Under the pieces are notes generated by a model that had not been told where the DNA came from, ran no database searches, and saw only the letters and a list, made by a program, of their open reading frames with translations. Shown in pieces: positions 9,455-18,028 of a stretch of 51,236 bases of DNA (positions are counted from its first letter, which is position 1; every line of letters starts with the position of its first letter). A program made the position numbers and the translations under genes. The DNA is from an uncultured Clostridium sp. (GTDB taxonomy: Bacteria; Bacillota; Clostridia; TANB77; CAG-508). The DNA is taken from the NCBI GenBank assembly GCA_947570695.1, contig CANOVB010000012.1, forward strand, positions 1-51,236, read 5' to 3'.

Positions 9455-11454
9455 TTAAGCCCAAAATTCAAACATATTTTTAAAAAACACAGTTAATGCA
9501 CTTGTAAGGTTTGTTAATAAATTTAGTTCTGTTGTTAAAGAAATTGGTATCATTATAATTATGGTCGCCAAGCAAAGAATTAAAAATAATCTACTTACTT
9601 CAATTTTATTTTCATTTTGCTCTACTAATTTTAGTAATAATATAATTGCATTTATGCATAAAATCAATTTAAAATCTATACTATATGCTTCACATATTCC
9701 TCCAAAGCAAGTACTTAAAGCCATTGTAACAAAACTTATTATTATACATAAATTTGTAAATAATTTTAATTCCTTATTTTTAGATTTTCTTAAAATATTT
9801 CCTCTAAATAAAAATATCCATAAAATAGGTATTGAAATTAAACCAACTAATCTATTTTCATAACATACTTCATTTACAGATGTTAAACTTGTAGTAGTAT
9901 TTACAAAAATAAAAGGGAATTCAAATGGTCTTATACTTGGTAGTTTTAATAAATATTCTAAAATTCCTGCGTATATTTTTCCGAAAGTAATATTCATGCA
10001 ATAATTCATATTAAAGCCTGTTAATTGATATTTCGCTCCAAATTCTAAAATACTATCAAATCTTAAATAATTTAATATCATCTGAAAAACAGCTAGAATT
10101 CCAAGAGGAACTGCTATACATATTCCGTCTTTTATTTTCTCTTTTATACTCTTTATTTCTTTTGTAGAATACAAAAGAAATAATACTATTAGTAAATAGT
10201 ATGAAATCAAGTTAGGTTTCGATAAAACTATTAATGCTGTAGTAATTCCTAATAATACTAATTTTATATATTTATATTTTTTATTTTCATAAATAGACAT
10301 TGCTAAATTTATTGATATTAATAAGAACATTATTCCACAAGTCACTACAATATCATATTTTAATCCCCTTAAAAGAGTAAAAATATTTGATCCAAATATA
10401 ATTGCATAATATCCCAAATAGAAATTACAAAGTGAAATTTTATTTATATATCTTTTTATTAATTTTTTATATAAAGCATATGTACTAAGTAAAATTCCTA
10501 ATATATATACTAAATTAAACATATATGTATGAGTATACATTCCAGTTATAAGTCTAAATGGAAGTATAGTAGTAAGTATTGGTGCAACTCCAAAATAATT
10601 ATAATAACTGCCATTATAATATGCTACATCATATAAATATTGAATTCCTTCTTTATCTCTTTTTACACTATCATAAGGATTTTCCATTTCTTTTAATTCT
10701 TTTGATGGTTCATAATCTAAAGCAATTTTACCATTTATAAAACTTTCTGTTTGCATAGTTAAAGCATCTTCTTTATCTATATCTTCTTTTTTTATTAATA
10801 ATGAATCTGAATTAAACTGCAATATTGTATATATCATTATAAAGACAAAAAATACGCCTAAATTTAGCAAAAAAATATCATTTTGCTTTTTGGAATCAAA
10901 ATCATATTCAGTTTTATATATACTTTCATCTTTTATTTTTATAATTAATATTAAAATTATAAATAAAATAAATAGCCTTACCACACTTATATTAAAATTG
11001 CTTTTATTTATTGTTATATTTTCCACAGAAATTTCACTATTTGTTAATAAATCTATTTGAATATCTTTACATTTTGAGTGAGTATCTAAATTTATATATT
11101 GTTTTTGGTTTTCTAAAATCACTTTTGGGTTCAATACAAATACATCACTGTTTTCCTCAGCAGTATATTTTACACTATAAGTTATTTTATCAATTAATGT
11201 TCTATTATAATTTATATTTATACTTGTTACTCTTTCATTTATATCAGATATTATAATAGAATTTTCTTCTATAATATAATTATCTATTTTTTTGTATCCA
11301 CCTATTAATAAGCTTCTAAATGCTGGATAATTACAAATAAAAATCTCTATTAATATAGAAATTATTATTGCTAAAAGTATTCTTTTTCTACCCTTCTCAT
11401 CAATCCTTAATTTATTTTCTATTTTAATCAGCTCTTTTCTATAATTTTTTTCAT
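9455..11454 (-). CDS. Large GT-C-like membrane protein, 5' reading frame disturbed
   Basis: The main frame is open without a stop from 9455 back to 11457, far beyond the first usual start (TTG at 11132-11134). The extended N-terminus reads as a basic segment, one membrane helix (ILLAIIISILIEIFI) and a soluble domain of about 110 residues. Then come 10 or more membrane helices and loop motifs such as YLYDVAYYNGSYYNYFGVAP. This plan suggests a GT-C-type glycosyltransferase-like or uncharacterised envelope protein. The only ATG at the expected place (11452-11454, ATGAAAAAAATT) is in another frame and would join the long frame if the A-tract had one more base. A TATAAT overlaps this ATG, so a different start is also possible. 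Confidence 0.6.
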
Positions 11455-11505
11455 TATATCATATACAAGACAAAAGTGTACAATATTTAATATACAAAAT
11501 AAAAA

Positions 11506-11529
11506 CTACTGAAGTTTTAACTTCAGTAG
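11506..11529 (-). terminator. Intrinsic terminator after ppaC
   Basis: Perfect 11-bp stem CTACTGAAGTT / AACTTCAGTAG with a 2-nt loop, followed on the minus strand by TTTTTATTTT. Confidence 0.8.
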
Positions 11530-11541
11530 CATTTCAATAAT

Positions 11542-12462
11542 TTATATACTTTCTGACATAATTGGCACTACTTGTTTTTTACGTGATACAACACCTTCTA
11601 AAAGTGCTGTATTATTTTCAAGTTTTACATTATATGCTTTTTCTACTGCATTTGCACTATTTCCTAATGCAATAACTTGTGAATTACTATTTATTATATC
11701 TGTAATTAAAAACATATATAAGTCTAGCCCTTTTTCATTTATTATTTTATTTATTCCTGATTCTAGATCTGATTTCATTTTCATAACTTCTGGTATTGAA
11801 GCTGTATTTACTTGTGCTATTATTGCTTTTTTGTCTTTTAATGTAATTGCTTTTGCATCCAAATCTAAAATTTGTTCTATTGTAAATGAGCTTAAATCTG
11901 TACCAGCTTTTAACATTTCTAATCCATAGCTATTATAATCTATTCCAGCAATTTCTGCTAGTTTTTCTACAGTTTCTCTATCTTCTTTAGTGCATGTTGG
12001 TGATTTAAATAAAAGTGTATCTGAAATAATTGCTGATAACATTAAAATAGCTGTTTTTTTATCAATTTCAAATCCATTTTCTTTATATAATTTATACATT
12101 ATTGTTTCTGTACATCCTACTGGTTCTGCTCTATAAAACACTGGATAAGAAGTATTTAATAAAACTTGGTGATGATCAACTATTTTTTTAATTTTTACAT
12201 TTTCTAAATTAGAAATAAGTTCTCCTGGGTTTGCAGTATCAACTATTATAACTTCTGCACCATCTTCTAAATCTTCTATAAGTTCTGGTGCTTCAATTCC
12301 TAAATAATTTAAAACATATTCTGTTTCTTTATTTACAATTCCTAATCTACAAGCTACTGCTTCCTTGTTTCCTAACATTTTTTCAAATTCTGTCATAACT
12401 AAACTTGAAATAATTGAATCTGTATCTGGATTTTTATGTCCAAAAATATAAGTTTTTCCCAT
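11542..12462 (-). CDS. ppaC: Manganese-dependent inorganic pyrophosphatase (family II)
   Basis: Hydrolyses pyrophosphate in the cytosol, pulling biosynthetic reactions forward. The 306 residues match family II (DHH phosphoesterase) length. Metal-ligand motifs are GHKNPDTDS at about 8-16, VDTANPG around 74, and VDHHQV around 95. The C-terminal DHHA2-type substrate domain ends with SRKKQVVP, containing the usual basic pyrophosphate-binding residues. A GGAG site lies 9 bp before the ATG, and a strong terminator follows. Confidence 0.95.
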   Translation of the reverse strand: MGKTYIFGHKNPDTDSIISSLVMTEFEKMLGNKEAVACRLGIVNKETEYVLNYLGIEAPELIEDLEDGAEVIIVDTANPGELISNLENVKIKKIVDHHQVLLNTSYPVFYRAEPVGCTETIMYKLYKENGFEIDKKTAILMLSAIISDTLLFKSPTCTKEDRETVEKLAEIAGIDYNSYGLEMLKAGTDLSSFTIEQILDLDAKAITLKDKKAIIAQVNTASIPEVMKMKSDLESGINKIINEKGLDLYMFLITDIINSNSQVIALGNSANAVEKAYNVKLENNTALLEGVVSRKKQVVPIMSESI

Positions 12463-12596
12463 TTTTCATTTCTCCGTTTCTTTATAAAAATTTATAGTTA
12501 TATTATAACATTTTTGTTTAAAAATCAATATTTTTCACACAAACAACATAATTGTTTGTATAAATCGCTTTTTTATTTTAAATTAATAATTACTAT

Positions 12597-14507
12597 TTAC
12601 ACTAATTTTTTTATTTTCTCTAATTCTTGTTGTAAATTTTCCCAAACCATCATGCTTTCTTCAATGCTTTTATTTAATTCGTCAATTTTTTCTTGAATTT
12701 CTGTAAGCTTAATATAATCAGAATAAATTTCTTCTTTTAACAATTCTTGTTTTAAACTTGTAATTTCATCTTCTTTTTTAGAAATCTCTTCTTCAATTTT
12801 TTTTATCTTTTTTTCTAATTTATCTTTTTCTTTTAGTGGGTTAACACATATTTGTTTTTGCATCTTTTCATTTTTTTCAATAATCACATTTTCTTTATTT
12901 TCTAGTTTTTTCTTCTCTAAATATTCTTCATAATTATATGGATAAAACTTTGTTTTACCAATTTCAAAATCTAAAATACAATCTGAAATTTTATTTATAA
13001 AAAATCTGTCATGTGATACAACTATCAAGCTTCCTTTATACTCTTTAAGCATATTTTCTAAGCTTTCTTTTCCTATTATATCCAAATGATTTGTTGGCTC
13101 ATCTAATATTAACAAATTAGGTCCTGTTTTTAAAATTTTACAAAGCTCTAATCTTACTTTTTCCCCACCTGATAACATACTTACTTTTTTAAAAACATCT
13201 TCACCATAAAACATAAATGCTGCAAGTGAATTTCTAACTTCTGTAACAGTAAGCTCAGGAAATTCATCATAAAATTCGTCAAATACTGTTTTCTCAGAAT
13301 TTAACTGAGCCATTTGTTGATCAAAATACCCTATTTTTACATTATGACCAAATTCATAACTTCCACTAATAGTTCCTATGTTTCCAATTAACGTTTTAAG
13401 CAACGTAGATTTTCCAGTTCCATTACTACCTATAATTCCAAGTTTTTGTCCTTTATAAAGCTTAAAAGAAACTTTTGATAAAGATTTTTCATATCCAATT
13501 TCAAGCTCATTAACATCTAAAACATTGTTTCCACTTTCCAATTCTATTTTAAAATTAGTTTTAAAAGTTTTTAAATCATATTTGTTTGGTTCTTCAATTT
13601 TTACCATTCTTTCTATTTGTTTTAGCTTAGATAAAGCCATTTTCGCTTTTGTTGGTTTATACCTAAATCTATCAGCTATTTGAGTTAATCTTTTTATTTC
13701 TTTTTGTTGAAATTCAAAATCTTTTAATTGCCTTTCATAGTTTACTCTTTTTTGCTTTTCAAAAAATTCATAATTTCCTGAATATTCGGTTATTGTTCCA
13801 TATTCAATTTCATAAATCTTATCTACAATCCTATTTAAAAACATTCTATCATGAGAAACAATAACTACCGATTTTGTATAACTTTTTAAATAACTTTCAA
13901 GCCACTCTATTGTTGTAATATCTAAATGATTAGTTGGCTCATCTAAGAGTAAAATATCTGGCTTACTTAGAAGCAATTTGATAAAAGCAATTTTTGTTCT
14001 TTGCCCTCCTGAAAATTCACCTAAACTTTTATATTTATCTTCATTAGAAAATCCAAATTTACTTATTGCTGTTTCATATTCTTTTTTATATGTATATCCA
14101 TCTAAAAATTCATACCTATCTTGTGCTTTTGAAAATTCTTTAGCAAGCTCTTCTGAATGATCTTTTTGCATTTTTATAACTAAGTTTTCTATTTTTCCCT
14201 CTAAATCTATTATTTCTTTATAAACTTTTAAAATTTCATCAAGCATTGTAATTTTATTATCTTCAAAGTCTATTTGTTTTAAATACCCTATACTTGGATT
14301 TCCCTCTTTATATATATTAAATTTATTTTCTCCTATTCCTTCAGATAATAAGTCATTATTTATAATAGATTTTAAAAGTGTTGATTTACCACTTCCATTT
14401 CTACCAACTATTGCAATCTTTTCTTTTTCATTTATATCAAAATTTATTTCTTCCAAAATCGTTTCTGCTCCATAAGATACTGAGCCATTTGTAATTTTAT
14501 AGTTCAT
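12597..14507 (-). CDS. ABC-F family ATPase
   Basis: 636 residues with two ABC ATPase domains and no membrane segments. Domain 1 has Walker A GRNGSGKST (about 36), signature SGGQ (about 166) and LLLDEPTNHLD. Domain 2 has GSNGTGKST (about 355), LSGGEKVRLELCK and LLILDEPTNHLD. The inter-domain linker (about 245-300) is the charged helical arm of ABC-F factors. The last about 90 residues form a coiled coil as in Uup/YdiF-like members. Such proteins act on ribosomes as translation factors, some giving antibiotic resistance. The subtype cannot be fixed from sequence inspection. Confidence 0.9.
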   Translation of the reverse strand: MNYKITNGSVSYGAETILEEINFDINEKEKIAIVGRNGSGKSTLLKSIINNDLLSEGIGENKFNIYKEGNPSIGYLKQIDFEDNKITMLDEILKVYKEIIDLEGKIENLVIKMQKDHSEELAKEFSKAQDRYEFLDGYTYKKEYETAISKFGFSNEDKYKSLGEFSGGQRTKIAFIKLLLSKPDILLLDEPTNHLDITTIEWLESYLKSYTKSVVIVSHDRMFLNRIVDKIYEIEYGTITEYSGNYEFFEKQKRVNYERQLKDFEFQQKEIKRLTQIADRFRYKPTKAKMALSKLKQIERMVKIEEPNKYDLKTFKTNFKIELESGNNVLDVNELEIGYEKSLSKVSFKLYKGQKLGIIGSNGTGKSTLLKTLIGNIGTISGSYEFGHNVKIGYFDQQMAQLNSEKTVFDEFYDEFPELTVTEVRNSLAAFMFYGEDVFKKVSMLSGGEKVRLELCKILKTGPNLLILDEPTNHLDIIGKESLENMLKEYKGSLIVVSHDRFFINKISDCILDFEIGKTKFYPYNYEEYLEKKKLENKENVIIEKNEKMQKQICVNPLKEKDKLEKKIKKIEEEISKKEDEITSLKQELLKEEIYSDYIKLTEIQEKIDELNKSIEESMMVWENLQQELEKIKKLV

Positions 14508-14753
14508 CTTTTTTTCCTCTATTTTTAATCTATATGTTTTATATCATATTTTTTGCTCTTTTTAAAGTAATTTGTTTCTATTTTCTATATTAATTCTACT
14601 ATTTTATCTAGCAATTTTATTATTTAAATTGAATTAATATTTATATTTTGATATACTAATTTTGTTAATAAAAGTTCACAAAAACACAATAAACTAAATA
14701 TTAATTTATGCAAAAAATATTATTAATATAGGTAAAAAGAAAGGTATATAAAA

Positions 14754-15143
14754 ATGAGCAAACTTATGAAGCAATATGAAGAATTAAAGAAAAAAGATTC
14801 TTCTAAAATTTATATTTTTCAATCTGGTATTTTTTACATTATGTTAAATGAAGATGCAAAATTAGTTTCACAAACTATTGGTCTAAAACTTACAAATTTA
14901 AGTCCTACAATAGTAAAATGTGGATTTCCTACATCTTCAAAAGAAAAATACTTCTTATTATTAAAAAATAATAATATAGCATTTGAATTTGCCTCTTCTA
15001 CTCCTTCAGCTCAAAACTCTTCTTATATAAATATTATAAAAAAAATACAAAATATCGATTTAAATAATACTACTTGTAAAGAAGCTTTTGATATACTTTA
15101 TAATATTCAACAAAAATTAAATAACATAGAAGATAAAAAATAA
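14754..15143 (+). CDS. Stand-alone MutS domain-I-like protein (DGR accessory candidate)
   Basis: 129 residues. The opening LMKQYEELKKK...IYIFQSGIFYIMLNEDAKLVSQTIGLKLT follows the pattern of the MutS N-terminal mismatch-recognition domain, where LMxQYxxLK, FxxGxFYExFxEDA and LGLxLT are typical. It stops after this domain, without clamp or ATPase. The mismatch-stacking Phe region is altered (GIFYIM instead of GDFYEM), so it may bind but not act like MutS. MutS-like small proteins have been reported as accessory genes beside some diversity-generating retroelements. Here the gene is on the opposite strand, convergent with the reverse transcriptase and sharing a bidirectional terminator. A weak GAAAGG site precedes the ATG. 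Confidence 0.72.
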   Translation: MSKLMKQYEELKKKDSSKIYIFQSGIFYIMLNEDAKLVSQTIGLKLTNLSPTIVKCGFPTSSKEKYFLLLKNNNIAFEFASSTPSAQNSSYINIIKKIQNIDLNNTTCKEAFDILYNIQQKLNNIEDKK

Positions 15144-15183
15144 AAAAGTTCAAATTAAGATATATATCTTAATTTGAACTTTT
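15144..15183. terminator. Bidirectional terminator between MutS-I-like gene and RT
   Basis: A perfect 40-bp palindrome with arms AAAAGTTCAAATTAAGATAT and its complement, flanked by A and T runs on both sides. It separates the convergent MutS-I-like and reverse transcriptase genes and touches the RT stop codon. Confidence 0.85.
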
Positions 15184-16364
15184 AATAAACTTTTAAATTA
15201 TGATTCATTAAATAACGTAACTTTCCATGATTCTTCCATTTAGGTATTATATGAAATAAATCATAATATAATTGAGACATATTTATTATTTGCTTCATAG
15301 ACATATTTTTATAATTGCTTGCCATCCAACCTTTAAAAATATTCTCAATTTCCTTATATGTTAATCTCTCTTTATCTAATAATCTTTTATATGCTTTTAA
15401 TCTTCTTCTCTCTCTTGTTATTGATTTTGAAGTTATTCTTCTAACAACTCTTCCTGTTTCAGTTAATGAATATTTTAATTGTAAAAATTTAAATGTTCGA
15501 GATAATTTTTCAATATGTGTTTTTCTTGGATTTATTACTAAATTCAATTCATCTGCAATTTTTATTATTTCTTCCAAAATTTTATTTAAAAATTCTTTAC
15601 TTTCATGAATTATGTAACTATCATCTGAATATCTTCCATAGTATTTGCATTTTTTTACAATTTTTATATAATTATCAATTATACTTGGATAAGCTATTCC
15701 AATATTTTGGCTTGGTTGCGTTCCTATACTAATTCCTCTATCTGTATTAGTTTCAATCCCAGATACTTGAAATAAATTTTTTAATATCCACATTGACATT
15801 GCTCTTTCTTCATTATCAACATTTCTTAATAATCCATTCATAACCTCTAAGCATTTTTTATGTGGAATACTTTCATAATATCTGCTAAAATCCATTAAAA
15901 GAATATAGCCTTCATTTGTTTTATGTTCTCTATAATATCTATGTAAATGCGTTTCTATCCTTTTTCTACTAAATATTACACCTTTTCTCCTTTGGCTTGC
16001 TCCGTTATCATGTATTAGAAATGGAGAAATAGCTGGGCTTAATATTTTATCACAAAGCAAATGATTGACTGTTTTGTCAGCCATTATATGTGCCGTAATA
16101 TTTCTTTTTTTGCCACGCTCTTTTATTACAAAACAAGTTCCGCTTTGTCGGCTTATATGTTTTTTCAACCATTGCCTTTTGAATCTGTGCTGTTTCTAAT
16201 AGCATATTCATTTCAAAAAATTGTGACTTGTATTTAAACGAAGCAGCAGCAACTGATTTTTTTCCAGCATCATAAATTAGATTAGCATCATAAAATTTAT
16301 TCATAAAATCACTTTTACAGCAGTAATAGTCGTAACTAACTGCATAATGATTAGCATTTATCAA
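15182..16364 (-). CDS. DGR-type reverse transcriptase, frameshifted near N-terminus
   Basis: The main frame (15182-16168) carries the polymerase core: FVIKERGKKRNITAH, NGASQRRKGV, motif A LLMDFSRYYESIPH (catalytic Asp about residue 93 of this frame), IGTQPSQ (about 148-154) and YSDD (180-183), then a thumb-like basic region. The (I/L/V)GxxxSQ form of motif 4 is the hallmark of diversity-generating retroelement RTs. The N-terminus lies in a different frame (16077-16364, ending KAMVEKTYKPTK), and YKP should run directly into SGTCFVIKERG. A one-base surplus between about 16140 and 16160 separates the halves. Restored length would be about 394, normal for the family. It may be a pseudogene, a recoded gene or a sequence error. 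Confidence 0.85.
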
Positions 16365-16464
16365 TTATTTTTTCACTAATTGAAGGGATAATCTTTCCTT
16401 TCCCTTTCCCATACTATTACTAATGGAAACATTGTCCACAAAAACACTTGTATAGTAGTGAAAT

Positions 16465-16525
16465 CTGAACGCACGCCTACTAAGGACTACTAGTTGTTGT
16501 TGTCGTTGGCGTCGAAAAGAGGGGC
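16465..16525 (-). repeat. DGR template repeat TR-A
   Basis: 61 bp immediately upstream of the RT, the usual DGR template place. On the minus strand the core is GACGCCAACGACAACAACAA, rich in AAC codons that when adenine-mutated give many amino acids without stops. It is flanked by GCCCCTCTTTTC on the 5' side and CTAGTAGTCCTTAGTAGGCG plus TGCGTTCAG on the 3' side, which are shared with the variable copies. In the mini-gene frame it would read F-D-A-N-D-N-N-N-stop. Local GC is far above the surroundings. Confidence 0.82.
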
Positions 16526-16650
16526 GCACCCTAACCCGAGAAGTCCCTCAAAAAACAAAGATTACCCAAATCATAATTAATCTTTTATACTTTTAAGAAA
16601 TCATCTAATTTTATTATGTTAAATTATTTCTTACAATTTAAACTATTAAT
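16526..16650 (-). pseudogene. Partial duplicate of the avd 3' end
   Basis: The sequence from about 16545 to 16602 repeats the avd 3' end and downstream flank (minus strand ATTTCTTAAAAGTATAAAAGATTAATTATGATTTGG matches in two pieces 16850-16900). A further decayed match (ATGTTAAATT) continues to about 16650. Only the last codons and 3' flank of avd are recognisable, with an in-frame stop just before. It shows that a block of avd tail plus template was duplicated. Confidence 0.7.
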
Positions 16651-16764
16651 TTATTTTTGGTTTCTTCTTTTAATCTTTTACTAGTCGAAAAGATAGTCTT
16701 TCCTTTCCCATACTATTTACTAATAGAAACATTGTCCATAAAAAACTTTGTATAGTAGTGAAAT

Positions 16765-16825
16765 CTGAACGCATGCCTACACCGGACTACTAGAGGGCGG
16801 CGCCAGAGGCGTCGAAAAGAGGGGC
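16765..16825 (-). repeat. Second template-like repeat TR-B (adenine-substituted)
   Basis: 61 bp between avd and the Δavd/TR-A block. Flanks are the same as TR-A on both sides. The minus-strand core is GACGCCTCTGGCGCCGCCCT. Aligned to TR-A without gaps, 9 of 10 adenines are replaced (by T, C or G) and only one non-adenine differs (C to T). It thus sits in a template position but looks like a mutated product. Further differences follow at TTA to GGT and GTG to ATG in the 3' flank. Confidence 0.78.
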
Positions 16826-16874
16826 GATTCCTAAACAGAAGTCCCTCAAATAATAAAGATTACCCAAATCATAA

Positions 16875-17390
16875 TTAATCTTTTATACTTTTAAGAAATC
16901 TATTGTCAGCTTGTCTGAGTTTTTTTATCATGTTAAATTCTTTTTGAATTTCTAGAACTAAAACCATAAATTTATTCAAATTTGCGTATAAACATTCTCC
17001 TGCATACTGAAGTTCATCTTGAAGAACATTACAGCAACTCATTGCCCTATCTAATTCTAGGCGTCGTTCTTCAAATTCAGATTTATATGTTGGAAATATT
17101 GTATTTGCATTTCTTAAATGTTCATTTATTCCACATGCAGCATTTATAACTTTGTCTGTCATTCTTGCAACTTGATTATCAAAATATTGATATATTTTCT
17201 TTTTTGTCTCTTCTTTTATTTTTTCATCAGTTATATATTTTGTATTATCTTCTACTACTTTATTAATTTTATTTAAGTCAAAATAGAAGTTATTTTCTGC
17301 AAGTTTTGTTACTGAAGTTCTTATTTTATATGCATTATGAACTGTTTGTAATTTACTTTCACTTCTTTCACTCTTTTTTAATTCTGACAT
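16875..17390 (-). CDS. avd: Avd-like four-helix accessory protein of the DGR
   Basis: 171 residues, nearly all helical, with basic and amphipathic stretches (KKIYQYFDNQVARMTDKVI, FMVLVLEIQKEFNMIKKLR) that suggest four long helices, as in the Avd / 23S-rRNA-insert four-helix family. Avd binds the RT and template RNA in characterised DGRs. The position between variable repeats and template repeats upstream of the RT matches canonical DGR order. It is longer than Bordetella-phage Avd (about 128). AGGAG lies 15 bp before the ATG, unusually far, and there is no in-frame alternative start, so translation may be weak or coupled. Confidence 0.75.
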   Translation of the reverse strand: MSELKKSERSESKLQTVHNAYKIRTSVTKLAENNFYFDLNKINKVVEDNTKYITDEKIKEETKKKIYQYFDNQVARMTDKVINAACGINEHLRNANTIFPTYKSEFEERRLELDRAMSCCNVLQDELQYAGECLYANLNKFMVLVLEIQKEFNMIKKLRQADNRFLKSIKD

Positions 17391-17430
17391 TGCTAATCAA
17401 ATTTTCTCCTTTCATAAATTAATCAATATT

Positions 17431-17451
17431 CGCTAGGGACAAGCCCTAGCG
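17431..17451 (-). other. Hairpin downstream of VR-C
   Basis: Perfect inverted repeat CGCTAGGG-ACAAG-CCCTAGCG, 8-bp stem and 5-nt loop, starting about 26 bp beyond the 3' end of VR-C on the minus strand. Characterised DGRs carry a hairpin/cruciform of about this size just after the variable repeat that is needed for efficient homing; the role here is inferred. No T run follows, so it is not an obvious terminator. Confidence 0.65.
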
Positions 17452-17477
17452 GATGTCTGATCATTTGATTAGGAAAG

Positions 17478-17537
17478 CTGAACGCACGCCTACTAAGGAC
17501 TACTAGGCGTTGCCGACGCCGCGCCGAAAAGAGGGGC
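17478..17537 (-). repeat. Variable repeat VR-C
   Basis: 60 bp matching TR-A. The minus-strand core is GGCGCGGCGTCGGCAACGC. Allowing one deleted C, all 8 substitutions relative to TR-A fall on adenines (8 of 10 adenines changed, six to G). The 3' portion CTAGTAGTCCTTAGTAGGCG and TGCGTTCAG are identical to TR-A and are the likely initiation region for homing. Homology stops right after this point, where the hairpin-bearing sequence begins. Confidence 0.8.
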
Positions 17538-17606
17538 CTCTTCTAGTATTATTCCTAAATGTGCATCAGGCACACTATATTTTAATGGTTCGTTTTTCTC
17601 TGCCAT
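17493..17606 (-). CDS. Mini DGR target gene C (37 residues)
   Basis: Begins with a strong AAAGGAGGTGAAATT-ATG site. The peptide is MAEKNEPLKYSVPD-AHLGIILEEAPLF, then the variable tail GAASATPSSP, then two stop codons. The first 27 residues are nearly identical to those of genes D and E, while the tail lies in VR-C. No signal peptide, membrane helix or known family is apparent. It is the first gene after a consensus promoter (17648-17676) and is followed by avd, TR-B, TR-A and RT, so it probably leads the cassette transcript. That the peptide is made is supported only by start-site quality and conservation among copies. Confidence 0.62.
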   Translation of the reverse strand: MAEKNEPLKYSVPDAHLGIILEEAPLFGAASATPSSP

Positions 17607-17647
17607 AATTTCACCTCCTTTAATCATTCATATCTTCTTCAATAATT

Positions 17648-17676
17648 ATTATAATCAAAGCGTTTTATTTTTGCAA
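17648..17676 (-). promoter_or_regulatory. SigmaA-type promoter of the DGR cassette
   Basis: Minus strand TTGCAA, 17-bp spacer, TATAAT. It lies about 42 bp upstream of mini-gene C and would drive C, avd, the templates and the RT. Confidence 0.65.
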
Positions 17677-17739
17677 GCTAATTTTTATAGTGTTACAAAA
17701 ATGTCATATTCTTAAAAAATACCTATCTATCCACATTAC

Positions 17740-17798
17740 TGTTTCTTCATTATCAATAAATTACTTTTATATCAGTAATAGTCATACTAATTAAATAA
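17740..17798 (-). pseudogene. Remnant resembling the RT 5' end
   Basis: The minus-strand sequence (ACTATTACTG plus ATATAAAAGT) matches the start of the RT coding sequence at 16305-16340 (Y-D-Y-Y-C-C-K-S region), with a stop in place of the first Cys. It lies downstream of unit D exactly as the RT lies downstream of the TR-A unit. This suggests unit D once preceded an RT copy that has decayed to this fragment. Confidence 0.5.
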
Positions 17799-17907
17799 AG
17801 ATTATCTCTTTAATTAGTTTTTCACTAATTGAAAGGATAATCTTTTCCTTCTCATACTATTACTGATATAAACATAGTGCACAAAAATACTTATATAGTA
17901 GTAAAAT

Positions 17908-17968
17908 CTGCACACGCACCTAATTAATCTCACAATATGGTGTCGGTGTCGGAATCGCACCGAAAAAG
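17908..17968 (-). repeat. Degenerate variable repeat VR-D
   Basis: Corresponds in position to the other variable repeats but is diverged: the CTAGAAGAGGCCCC stretch before it is deleted, and the 3' GC-rich block is altered (AATTAGGTGCG). The core is still GC-rich with a small internal duplication (CCGACACCGACACC). It probably no longer pairs with the template efficiently. Confidence 0.5.
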
Positions 17969-18028
17969 TATTATTCCTAATTGTGCATCAGGTACATTAT
18001 ATTTTAGTGGTTCGTTTTTCTCTACCAT
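17930..18028 (-). CDS. Mini DGR target gene D (32 residues, degenerate)
   Basis: Strong AAAGGAGGTGAAAAT-ATG site. The peptide is MVEKNEPLKYNVPD-AQLGIIL followed by FRCDSDTDTIL and a stop. It keeps the conserved N-terminus of genes C and E (two substitutions, S to N and H to Q), but a 14-bp deletion removes the EEAPLF segment and shifts the tail frame. It may be a decayed copy. Confidence 0.45.
   Translation of the reverse strand: MVEKNEPLKYNVPDAQLGIILFRCDSDTDTIL

Noticed and set aside
16120..16170. A6-C stretch in the RT as a programmed -1 frameshift site
   Set aside because: The needed shift is +1 (or -2) and the A6-C run is not in the X-XXY-YYZ phase; an indel after the YKP motif explains the data better.
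16371..16600. GC-rich repeats first considered as a CRISPR array or retron msr-msd
   Set aside because: Repeats are not evenly spaced, there are no cas genes, and the RT carries the DGR-type SQ motif with an Avd neighbour; adenine-biased differences fit a DGR better.
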